Origin: Aptenodytes patagonicus
Lineage: Eukaryota > Chordata > Aves > Sphenisciformes > Spheniscidae
Reading direction: 5' to 3'
Assembly (NCBI RefSeq): GCF_965638725.1
Contig: NC_134961.1
Location: 1,364,001 to 1,428,000 of the forward strand
DNA length: 64,000 bases
The position numbers and the translations under genes are program-made. Shown piece by piece: positions 30,501-42,500 of this stretch (positions are counted from its first letter, which is position 1; each line of letters begins with the position of its first letter). Under the pieces are notes generated by a model, which was not told where the DNA came from, made no database searches, and saw only the letters and a program-made list of their open reading frames with translations.

Positions 30501-33500
30501 AACAGGCTTCTCAAAGATCATAGAATCATAGAATTCATCATAAAGATGTTGGCTTTAATTACAAAACTAGTCACTCTTCTTTCAGGTTATCACTAGGCCT
30601 CATAAACATGGAGCAAAGCGGGAAGGAAGCAGACAATAGAAGTAGCAACAGCAGATCCAAAGAAGCTTGTGTCCCTATTCTGCATGAAGCAAATATAGCT
30701 TGCAAAAATGGAAGCAGGCAGTGGGCGTGCGTAGCTTGAATCTTTCTAAGTTTTCCACAGCAGCATCCTAGCTTTTATTTTGTAGCCCCTATTATCACCT
30801 TCCAATTTTTTTTAGCAGCAAGTGCTGTCATTTTCTTGGGCTTAAAGCTTCCTTTGGAGACCCGACGATGGTTTAAGCCTTCCATTTGCTAAGGAACAAA
30901 GTATGTCTGGACTGCAGCATATCTAGCCAGGTATTGCTGGTGAGCCATAGGTTATTCTGGCACTCTTGGTTACCAAGGAGCTTGCTGCTGAATTACCAAA
31001 ATAGCTCACGTTTATTATGTACGTCAGCGTAGCTGAGCTGGTGGCCCTAAGGCTAGATCAGGTCTGTGGGCTGTGAACTGTCCTGTGTTTGTGGGCCCAC
31101 TCCTCATGCCCACTGTGCAGGTGGCTGAGGACATCGTTGGGGCAGGAGGCGGCAGCAGCTTCTTGCTTTTGCAAAAACCCTCTGCCTGGCTGTCCCGTCG
31201 TGCTAGAGACGCCTAAATCGTGTTTGGGCTGCTGCCGCCTGGTCCTGAAGCAGGTGAGCTATGGGGATATCTTCCCATAGCAAGAGATGGAGAAGATGGT
31301 AGAGCTCCCTGTCACCGAGCATGCTGCCTGTGCTGTGGCAGGCGGGCTGACGGGGAGGTTTTTGAGACCGTGAGGGAGCTGGAGCGTGTCGTCCCCTCCT
31401 CCAGGCAGCGCCTGCTCCGACACTGCCAGCTGATGTGCAGCATCAAAACTAGACCTCTGTGGTGTAGTAGTCTGAAGTTCTGTCAGCTTTCTGTATATCC
31501 CCTTAAAGTACATAGTTTAAAAATAAAAGTAAACCCTTTTTAAAACCATTCTGACTCACTCTACTGAGTAGAGAAACAAGAGAATAGGAACTTAAAAGTT
31601 CTAGCCTCAGCTCCAACATCTGGCTTCCTTTTTTGGCCATCAGGTCACGTCGTAACTTTCTGTGCCCCTTTATTATCCCCGCTTTATTAAATCATGAAAC
31701 GGGAGCCGAGACTTAATGCTGGTGAACTGTTTCACATGTTTACTCGTTCTGCAGCAAAGCCTGCGGAGCTGCGGAGCGCAGCACGGTGTGGTGCGTGGCC
31801 GGGTGGGCAGCTCTGCCTGCTCTGACACTGACACCCTCGGCAGTAGCGTCTGCCTGCGGTGGCCCTGGGTGAAGGCTGAACCTGTGTGTCCCTTTTGGCA
31901 GAGTTAGAAGAAAGGGGAATCAGAACTGAGCTTGTAGCAGGAAAGCTGGTCTCGAGCGTGGCTGTTAAGGATGCTTCCCCCAGAATGAAAGCTTTTTCTC
32001 TGAAGAAAATAGCTGATTTAGTGGAATGGTTATACATAATACCTTCCAGGATCTATAACTACAGTACGTATGCTGTATTTCAAAGACCTGGGCAGCTAAA
32101 TGTAGGCTGCGCTGTCTCCAGATGGGCTAAAAGGTGTTAAGGCAAAATTGTTGAGCCTCAAGGTCTACTAAGCTAGCTCGAAAAACCTCTTTCTGCTAGG
32201 TGATGATCATGGCAATCCGCTGATAGATGAGTGTTGGTTCTTGGGATTATTTTAGTAGAAAAGCATTAAAACCTGGCATGGACTACTAAGCTCATGCAGT
32301 GGGGTTCGGCGCTGCAAGGAGATCGCTCAGTGTGCGGATACCCAAAAGCTCCGAGGAATTTGTGTTCTGTTTGGTTATTTTAATGCACGTTATTAGGTGT
32401 TGCCATTTAGATTAGGGAGAAGGAGCTGCTATTATTATTATATTTCTTAACATGTTAAGAATATATGCTAAATAAAAAAAAAAATGTAGCTTTTATGTGT
32501 ATAGACTGATACCTGGCTGGTAGGATAATGTGTCCTAAAATCCTTCCAAATCATTACCCTTTATCAGTCAGCAGATATTTCCTGTTAGTAACTGTATTTG
32601 TATTTGGGTCACTACTGCATCCCAGGTGTTAACATAGCAGTCTTCTACTTTTAGAGAAAAAATAAGGTGTTTGCCAGCTTTGTTCTGTCAAAATAAAATG
32701 CTAAGAATACCATTTATAGAGGTAAAGTGTGTAGCAATTGGCTTTTTCACCTACTGATGATGATGATGTTCAAGAAGTTGCTTACTCACCCAGGCAGCCC
32801 CTGGGGTTTTTTTTCCTGTGGTCAGAAATGGAGTGGGTCCTCTGGTGAGAGCCTCTGCCCTCTGGAAGGTCGGGAACGGTGCAGCTTCTCTGAGCCTGGG
32901 CTCAGGAGTGCCTAATGTTTATGAAAGGTGTTTCTGCGGTGAAGCAACTTTTTTCCAACCGTACCCCCTACACACACACGTCTCTTACTGCTTGCTTTAT
33001 CTAGTTTTCTGTTTTCTATTTACAATCAGGACAGGAAACTTTCACTCCACCTGAAGTGTTTCAGGCTCTTCTAGCAACATCACAAATTCCTTAATTTTTT
33101 CCCCCTAATCTTCCCTGATCCCTCTCCTATGGGGATTGTGCCCAGAACTACATTTCTTTTGCCATTTCCCAGCACCCTGCGTTCATGCCCCAAATTATCT
33201 TTTATTTGTTTCAGCATCTCCAAGTTTGTGGCTGGGTCTGCAAGCCTGTGTGTATTTTTAGCAGTTTGACTTAATATTTTATTGCGGCTTTAATTGCAGC
33301 GTGAATTTCTTTCCGAGAGGGATTGTCATGATTCCTTTTTGTCCCCTCTTTTGAGAAAGGAGCGTACTCATCTGTTTTGTATACTGGCTTTGTCAGGACG
33401 CCAAAGTCAGCATTGAATGCAGGGGATGCAGCCTTCTGGAGGAAAGAGTGGGGTTTTTTTTTTTTTTCTTACGAGAGATAATTTTGTCTGAAAAATCTGC

Positions 33501-36500
33501 GTTGTGCTTGGTTGATTCTCTCCTGCTTCAATGGGTAAAACCAGATTTCTTCTGCATTGCAATACCACTAGTCCTTTTCTTTGGGACCGAGGGCGGTTTC
33601 TTCCACTGAAGTTTGCCTCAGTGGTTGTTTTCCTGGAGTAGTAGCTGGTGTTGAAGAGCAGTGTGTTTAAAATCAAGGTCTGGAAGGGATACAGTAGAGA
33701 GAGCTGCTCTGTAGTGGTTAGATTTGTCGTTCCCCTCATACCATTCCCCAGTTCCTTTGCTCATGGAGAGAAGATTGGATTTTCTACAATTCCTTGGCTT
33801 TCTTTTTGCAAACACAGAGGAAGAAAGAGGAGGACGATGCCATCCATATCCTAGAATCTCTGTTGTGCAAGCGTGAGGTAGGTGCTCAGCAGCAAGGCTG
33901 TTCCTGCTCCCATCCTTGTCTGAGGGCTGCACCGGCTGCTCCTCTGCTCCCGCCAGCAACCCAGGAGACCAAGAGAAATAGTTTGTCATGGGGGAAAGGT
34001 GAAGGAGGAAAAGGCTGCTTTGCAGCAGCTTGTGGCAAAGTTTCAGCTGCTTTTTCTTGTTTCCTGCTGGTGCTTGATGAACCGGGCCGGGTCGTGTTGA
34101 CTGAAGCCTAGTTGTGTGTCGGCCCGTCGGAGCGCCCCGGGTCCTGGGGAGGACGATAGCCCTGTGTTGGCCCGTTGGAGCCCCCCGGGTCCTGGGGAGG
34201 ACGATAGCCCTGTGTTGGCCAGTCGGAGCCCCCCGGGTCCTGGGGAGGACGATAGCCCTGTGTCGGCCAGTCGGAGCCCCCCGGGTCCTGGGGAGGACGA
34301 TAGCCCTGTGTCAGCCCGTCGGAGCCCCCCGGGTCCTGGGGAGGACGATAGCCCTGTGTCGGCCCGTCGGAGCCCCCCGGGTCCTGGGGAGGACGATAGC
34401 CCTGTGTCGGCCCATCGGAGCCCCCCGGTCCTGGGGAGGACGATAGCCCTGTGTCGGCCCATCGGAGCCCCCCGGGTCCTGGGGAGGACGATAGCCCTGT
34501 GTTGGCCCGTTGGAGCCCCCCGGGTCCTGGGGAGGACGATAGCCCTGTGTTGGCCCGTTGGAGCCCCCCGGTCCTAGGGAGGACGATAGCCCTGTGTCGG
34601 CCTGTCGGAGCCCCCCGGGTCCTGGGGAGGACGATAGCCCTGTGTTGGCCCATCGGAGCCCCCCGGTCCTGGGGAGGACGATAGCCCTGTGTCGGCCCAT
34701 CGGAGCCCCCCGGGTCCTGGGGAGGACGATAGCCCTGTGTTGGCCCGTTGGAGCCCCCCGGTCCTAGGGAGGACGATAGCCCTGCAGCCTTCCCCGGAAG
34801 CTGCACGTGACGGTTGCCCCAGAGCTGCAGGAGATGCAAGGGTGAGAAGCAGACTGCTGTTGTGAAATACCCCGAAGTGCAGAAGCATTGCAGATACCAA
34901 CATCTTGTTTTTCTTTAAGTGGACTAGATGTTCTTCCTGCATGTGCTGTCCTTTGGAAACATTCAGAATTAAAACAAAGTCTTGCAGAGTTATTCCCATG
35001 GTAAGCGTTACCCGTGATACTGTCATTGTACACTCTTAAATGCCCAACACAAGTTTTAATGCTCTTGCAGGAATTAAACTTGCAGTATCGCAGTCTTTTT
35101 TTCTTCTCTTTGACAGGGGGTGAGGGTCTTACAAAATATTGTATTTTTGTGTAGTGTAATCATACCTCCTTGGAAATCGGGTCTGGCTGGTGTAATATAC
35201 TGGGTAAGGTATAATCCTTCTCCCAAGCTTACCGTAAACCTTGCACTGATGTCACTTTGTGTGGTCTTAATCCTGCCAGGCAGAAGTGGATGTCGGAGCG
35301 CTACCTGGAAAATGAGCAGCTGGGATGTGTCAGTGCAGTTAGAACCCCAGCGGGGGTTTGCCTTTCTGTAGCTTGTGCATCCGAATAGAAGTGCCACTTT
35401 AAGAAATATGCTGAATAATTGTTTTCTTCTTACATTTGCTTTCTTTTTTGCTTGTCCTAGTGCTTTCCATTTCCAACTCTGCATATGTGCATACTTTCAG
35501 AGACTCCTTAAGTTAGGATTGCAAACATCTGCAATTCAGAGTGTTCGTCTGGGTGTTATTGTGAGTTGTCTGTAGGTTGAGATAGATAAAGGCTTATTTG
35601 CAGATTTGCAGACGGAAAGTATTTGAGAAGTGTTTTTAAAAATCTGTTAATGAATCTTGGATGGCTTAGTGCTGATACCAGGTTTACGTACCTGGTGCAA
35701 GAGTACCAGGTTTACGACTCCTATCACTTACGCATCTTTTTTTCTAGTCTCCTCTCTGGTCAAAGGAGCTGCCACATTTGAACAAGTGGTGAGGAGGAAG
35801 CTTTTTAGCATTTGTAAGTGTCAAATATCCATCTGTAAAAGCAAGAATAGTGTTCTTTGTAGTAAGACTCACTTAAAACTTAGATAGGTGTGTTTTTTGA
35901 AACGGACTTCAACTAAAAAGGCCATACTTTGTATCTTTCATAAGTTCATTTTACATGCTGCTGCTCATCTATTGATTGTTCTGGACCATTTGAGTAAGAA
36001 GATGCAAGCATATAAGGAGTTTTTTATTCCCTCTACAAATACTCTCCCCCCCAACATACTTGTGTCCAAAATAGTATGGCCTTGGGATCTTTTTCCCACC
36101 TGCCTTTTTAAAACTCAGGTTACTTCACCTAAAATGGCAGGGGAAGTGTTATCTCAAAATGAGTTAAGTTGCATGCGTTTGCTTGGGCCAGCCCTGTGGT
36201 CCTGTTTGTGCAAGCCTAGATTTGCTTACGCAGAGAAAAGGGAAGTGATTTATACCCTGTGACTGTGGTCCTGGAGCTCCTGCATGAGCATCTCCTTACA
36301 AGAAAGGACGGGATCGCCCTCCAAGGTGTCACAGGCTCGTCTGAAGTGTGGCACATCCCGGGGGACCCAGCAAAGGGAGGAGGTGAGGTGAAAGGATGGA
36401 CCCAAACCGTTCCCTTTAGAGATGAGTTTCTAGACTTCACTGGAAGAGCTTAAATCTGGGAGAGAACCAGAGTCACCTTGCAGTATTTTAGCATCCAGAA

Positions 36501-39500
36501 AGTGGCATATGCCCAGCTGACCACCCTTGGCAGATGACCAACCTTGTGTGGTGTCCATCTGAAGAGCATACTGTGACTTTATGGCTTGTTTTTCTGATAA
36601 CACCCAAACCGAAAATTTGTTGTCAGTGGTGGCTTAAAAAGTGGCAGACGGCAGCTGAGAACAGTCTTGAACTGAGTGTCTGCTGAGGAAGGTCTAATGA
36701 CTGTAGCTGGATTGTCAAATTCAAGTCGTAAGTCCAAAAAGTGACTCTAGTGCTACCTGTGCCCACCTGCGACCCCTGTGCTATGGTGACGTGCAGTCGT
36801 ATGATGCAGAATATCGATCTCGAGTAGTCTGCTTTGGATGCTTCTACACTTCTCATCTGTATATTATTATTTTAGCAACTACTTTTTTGGGGAAATAATG
36901 TGTTGCTAAGTCTTTTCCAGCAGCTAAACCACAATAAATCAATTGGCAAGTCATTGGCACGTGACAAGCCTGCCTTCCCCGGGCGGCAGGGGCCCATAAA
37001 TTGCTCTTGTGCTCATCCTCGGCAAGAGCGTGGCTTGTAACGGCGCTGTGTCTAAATCTTACTTTGCTTATGCCAGCTTGCTATGATTATTTTATTCTTT
37101 CGGTGGGTTTCTAAGAGAATTTCTAGGTGTTGAATTTTAATGCTCTATGCTTGCTGTGTTTCCATGTAACGAGAGTCTTTTGTAAACAGCAAAGTAAATG
37201 CAAAATGCTTGGTAGAGGACACGCTGGCTGCTGGACTTCATTATGTCAATTAAGAGTTAGTGGTTTAGAAAGAATCAGGCTTGGACACTTGAGCCTGTTA
37301 GTCAAAGTTCAACCTTAAAACCTGAAGCCTGGTTAACTGAACCTGCCTGTACAAGAGGATTTAAGAAATCAGATCTCTTCGGTATTCAAAAAGGTGCCTG
37401 ATTACTTGTGTAGCAGGCAGTGTTTACAGGTAAGATGATCTCTCTGTCCTGTTCGAGAAATCAGATTATCACTGCTGGCTCTCCATAGCCTGTTCCACGC
37501 AGTAGAGTTCAGCCTGTGGTCATTTTTAGTCCTTAGCTGATGTTTAAATAAAATACATTGATTTCTGGAGTGCAGTCTGGGGTGGTGAGTTGTACAGGCA
37601 GAAGGGCCTAGAGCAGCTCTGGTGCCGGACATCAGCTTCATCACAGCAGGGAGATGGAGAGTAGCGTAGTGCCTTTATTCCTCCGTCGATCACCTTGAGG
37701 TAGAACAGTAATTCGTGACTTTTATAGTAGATTTTTTGCTTAAATTGTGGTATAACAGAAATGAGGTTGCAAAATTTACGTCTCATTAGTGAGCTGCCAA
37801 AGTTGTGGCTCTTGAAACAAATGAACCAGATAAGCGGGTTGTATTCTGCAGCCAGGAGATCTCTTGAAATGGCACCAGGAGCCTGAACTGTTCTCAAAGC
37901 ACAGAGTGAAGCAGAGCCTAGTTTCAGTTCATTAAACCACAAAAACATGTCTGAAATGCAACAAGGAAACTGAGAATAAAGGCTGAGCTGTGTCTTGATA
38001 CCATCAGCAGTGTACTGCCGGGAGCACGTATGTTGCAGGGTCTGCGTGCTGTCTCCTAATTTAAGACCTCTGTGTGAGTTATACTCTTAAGGAGACCCTG
38101 GGAATAAGTGTGAAATCCCAGCCTTCTAAAATCATTAGCTGGAAATGATTAAATGTCGTAAGTAACCCTGCCTTTGAGCTGCACAGCTCTGTGTCTCGGT
38201 AGCGTGCATTCCTCCTTTCTAGAGGATGTGTTGGGTGTCGTACAACTCTCTCTAAAACACTTCATAATTCTGCTTTTGTTGCTAAAAATAATAGCGTGCT
38301 TCAGTTCTTTCATGAACTTCACTGCATCGAGTGACCCAAGGCTGTTCCAGGGGTTCACTGAAGTGGTGGTGATATCTGTGCTTTGCTGACAGCTACAAAA
38401 GGAAGGCTTTTGTGACCCACATAAGTAGGCTTGAAATGACCCACCATCTTTCTGAGAGTGTAATTACTAATTTACGTGTTCGTTATCATGTTATGTTAGG
38501 GCTTGGGCAGGGAGGGGCTCTGAAAGACACCCTGGTAATTCTTAAACGCGTAAATTACTACCTTAGTACATGCGCATGTTAGGTATATGTATTATTAAAT
38601 TAGCCTCGACTGAGTTTCCTTAAAAATTATCTACAACACTAAAAGGAAGGAAGAAAATTCAGCAGCTAAAGTGTAGTGGTTTGCATTTGTGTGTATAACT
38701 GTACTATTAAGTAGCTGCAAAAAATCGGAAGCAGAAGGCTCCGAGTTGGAAGAGGATGGGGCAGTGTCATTTAGCGAAGGCACGGTGATGATGAGTTACT
38801 TTATACTAGCAGCTGCCTTTGTGGTGTGTGCATGATTTTTCTTTTCCCTGATTTTTCTTTTCCCTTCTTAACCCTGTGCACTGGCTTCTTGGTGGCATTG
38901 TAGCAACTCCTGCTGGGAGCACTGCAGACAAGGGGGTTTCACGTTGTGTGCTCTCCTGGAAGAGTTGCCAGTTAAGAGCACAAGCTGGTAGATGTAGCCG
39001 ATACTCATTTTAGCAGAGCTGGGCAAGATGTGATAAGATCCAAACCCTGATAAGCAGGAGGACGCTGAATTGTGCTGGGCTGTGTGTCTTGCACTGGTGA
39101 TGGTAGGAGACGTGCTGGATAGGAAGGGGATGTAGAAGCAGGCTCCAAAAAAATTAGGAAGTCAGGGCTGTGCTGGAAAAATATCTACATTTGCTGTCAA
39201 TATATGGTGTAGGGAGGCTCTATGGGCTGGTAGGTGTTAGATACAGCGTGAAAAGCGCTGCAGCACTGCAGGTACTGAAGGGAGGGATGGAACAAGAGTG
39301 GGCGTCTGAATTAAAAACATGATGGGGTGCAGAGGGGTGGTGAATAACAGCTCCCTAACGGAGAGGGATCCCATCTTCTTTACTTAAAGAGTAGAGACGT
39401 TGAAGGGGGTTGAGATCTGCAGTGAAGGCTTCTGGGGTTCAGCGGTGCAAGCGTTTTTCCTACCTGCCACTGAAAGAGGTGTTTTTAAGGTTCAGCTTTT

Positions 39501-42500
39501 GTGGTGTAAAATCCATTCTTCCGCCTCAGAGGAAGGTGTTCCAGTGCTGCCTGAAGGGTGGTTGAAGTCACCTTTGTAACATTGCAGCTGCAATTAACAT
39601 CTTACTAAAAAAAGCTTTGTAGAGGGATTACCTTAATTTTGTCTTGGAGCGATATCCATTTCCAAACATGTTAGAAAAAAAAAAAAATCAACAGACATAA
39701 CCCCCCCCTTACAGTCGTCATCAGCCTGAGTTGCCCTATTTAGAGCATCGTTTGTATGATCGATACTCTACTGAGCTGTTAATAGCAAACATTAAAAGGT
39801 TAACAGCTTGTGTTTTTAGGGCAAAGCATTAGACAAAAGCTTTCCTCTAAAAGAAACAATCGCTTTAGAGAACGTAAAATGAAGTAAAAAGGTAGGAAGT
39901 GAACTCTAAATGAAAGCACTTCTGGAGAAAATTGAAATAGCTTTATAAAGCACTTTCATATCTTCCAGAATGATCAGGTACGTTTTTTAAGCGGGGGCGG
40001 GGGGTTGTCTTTGGCTGTATGGAAACTAAAATTAGTGTTGTGTTGTCTGTTAAAGTAAATGTGCAATGTCCAAATTGCAATCCAAAAATCTGTTCTTTGC
40101 CAGAGTTGGACGAGTAACTCGTCCTACCCGAATGCTTTAGTCATAGGCTACAGGCTACACCGAACTTGTTACGGAGTCCTGGTTTAAGCAGCAAGGTACA
40201 AAGATTTTGTTTCTCTAGAGCCTTATTGAGGTGCAGTGAACTGGAGTTTGAACAGCCTAAAATGCAGTAAGTTAGCAGCTATTGATTTTTTTTTTTCCTT
40301 AATCAACAGAAATCAGTTAATGGCTCATACATCTTAAAATGTAATTGAACGATAGCCCTGAAATCAGCTGGTACATCCAGGTTTTGTAGATCCTTCTTTT
40401 GGTACTTTGGTGGATGGGGAATGTCTTTGAATGTGCAAGTTCTTGGTAGCAAATCTCATGATTTCTGTCAGAATAGGAAGCTGTAGTCTCAGCTGTGAAT
40501 CTGTCATTTATCTGGTTGTACGAGACTGCTATTAAAGGTTGGAGTTCATAGATAAATGGCATGAGTAAGCAGCTACACGCCTCTAGTTTGATAACTGTTA
40601 ATGAAACACCTTTAGCAAACGTAACGAGGCAAAAATGGGGATGGTAAGGATGTAGATTGACAGTGGCTCTCTCCCACCCTGACCCATACCAAGTCATGCT
40701 CAGATCAGACGGGGCAATTCCAGGAACAGCAGACTTGGGGCAGACCTGACGCTTGCCGGGTCCATGCGGTGCGGCCCCAGTGTAGCACAGCAGCAGTTGA
40801 TGGCACCTATTTTGGGGAGAATCGGCTATGAGACATCTCTCCGAGATGCTATCTTGGAAACAATTTCTAGGTCAAAGTGTGGATGTCCTGCTGGAACACA
40901 GGAACCTGGAACTGTTGGTGCACTTCGCATTTAGACCCGCTTGCTTACTTGCATGTACACTAACTTGTTCACCTAACCAAGCTGTGACTGAGGACATCAT
41001 CTTTGGCTGGAGGAGCTGCTGAATCTGGCAGCTGAGATCCTCCCTGCAGCAGCCTGCAGGTCTGAGCTCAGCCATAGCATTTGGGCAATCGGGAGCAGCG
41101 GAGCTAGTGTGGATGGTAGCACGTCACATCTTACCGTGACTGTTTTTAGTGAATTGCAAAGGTTTTCAGGGTAAAAAGCTCACATTACCTGCGCTGCAAA
41201 CGGGATTCACAGAATTGAGCATTTTTTTTCTTAAATGGTTGACAGAAGAGAGCAAACAGCATTTCCTGGCAGTTTGATCCAGCCCTGAGTAGCCTGAGAC
41301 ATTGGGGGTGGAGGGGTCAGATTTTACAACTTGTGAAAATGAGTGGGAAGTATTTCTGGTTTAATAATTGAATACTTTGTAATGCCTCATGAAGGTGAGG
41401 CAAACTGCCAGCCCTTACCCAGAAAGTCTGTAAGTAAATTCTGCTAATGAGGGTCCAGGCTTCATGGCTTTCCTTGAAAAACTTTAAAAATGAAATTTGC
41501 ATATGACCCAAATGGCTGAATTTCAGCCCAGACAAAGTGAAGTGAGTGCTGCTGGTTCTGACGGCCCGTGGGGTGTGATCTTGTCCTGACTGTGCGGGTC
41601 TGAGGCAGTCGTTAATGTCCGTGCATTGCTGCTCGGTATCAGGATCCATCGGCATTTCTCTTCGCAGACCCCGGTGATACTTGCCTGTTCTTTTCTTCAG
41701 TGCAGAGTAAACGCGGAGCTCTAGAAGAAAGCAAACTGCATATTAACGTGAGCGATAATACTGAGGTGCAGCTGGAAATATTACAGACAGGTACAGCCAC
41801 AGGTCCTACAAACAGCTCTACTTTTATTATAGCCTCACTAGATAATCTACTTTCTGCGGTGTCTGGATATAGGTACAGTAAATTTCCTCTGCAGCTCTCC
41901 AGCAGCATGTGTCCTCTTTATCTCAATGACCTAGTTATCAGAGCCTTTGCTTGGAAGGTGGGTGATTACCGCATGCTCTGGGAATGCTTAACTTGAGGAA
42001 TATGCAAAAGTATTAGCAAATGGAGAACAGCCGCGCTCTACCTTTTTTTAAGTCCTGCCAATAGCTCAAAGGGGGTGCGCTTGGTGTGGCCATGAGATAG
42101 CACCTGGGGGAAGACCTGGGAGGCTCTCCTGTTTGCAGAGCCCGTCGTGGGCTGGGTTTTGATTGCTTCAGACAATTTGTGCTACTCCACCTTCCTTTGG
42201 CCAAACCTCTGGAAGAACCGGGAGAAGTCAAATAGGAGAAGAATACAATCTCGGAGGTCACGCTGTTTCTTTCTGCCTGAGTTGGCCTTGGATTCTGGCC
42301 AGCCTGGGCTTTTTACATAAAATGCTGGCGTTGTGCTCTCTGTGTTTTCTTTTTTGCTTTTGACACGTTGAACATTGTGATGGTGGTGTTTTTATATAAA
42401 AGATTAAGTGTGTTCCTAGGAGTAGGCTCTGTCACGTTCAAAATCTCAGTGCCGAGGCAGTTTGAAGTCAGTGGAGGACATGTTGGATGTTCAGGATTTA

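Noticed and set aside
30518-30540. ATCATAGAATCATAGAAT, resembling the CR1 terminal repeat
   Set aside because: Only two copies are present and the adjoining DNA lacks any recognisable CR1 body, so a truncated CR1 could not be supported.
34108-34839. 243-codon minus ORF and 153-codon plus ORF with 16-residue repeats
   Set aside because: Both are produced by the 48-bp minisatellite, whose period is a multiple of three. The 47-bp units shift frame, and the ORFs have no coherent flanking exons.
41700-41957. Open segment with good acceptor and GTGGGT donor in XPO6 intron 1
   Set aside because: It has exon-like ends but its phase does not connect to the candidate chain at 29-33 kb, and it matches nothing known. 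An isolated open segment of this size is expected by chance.
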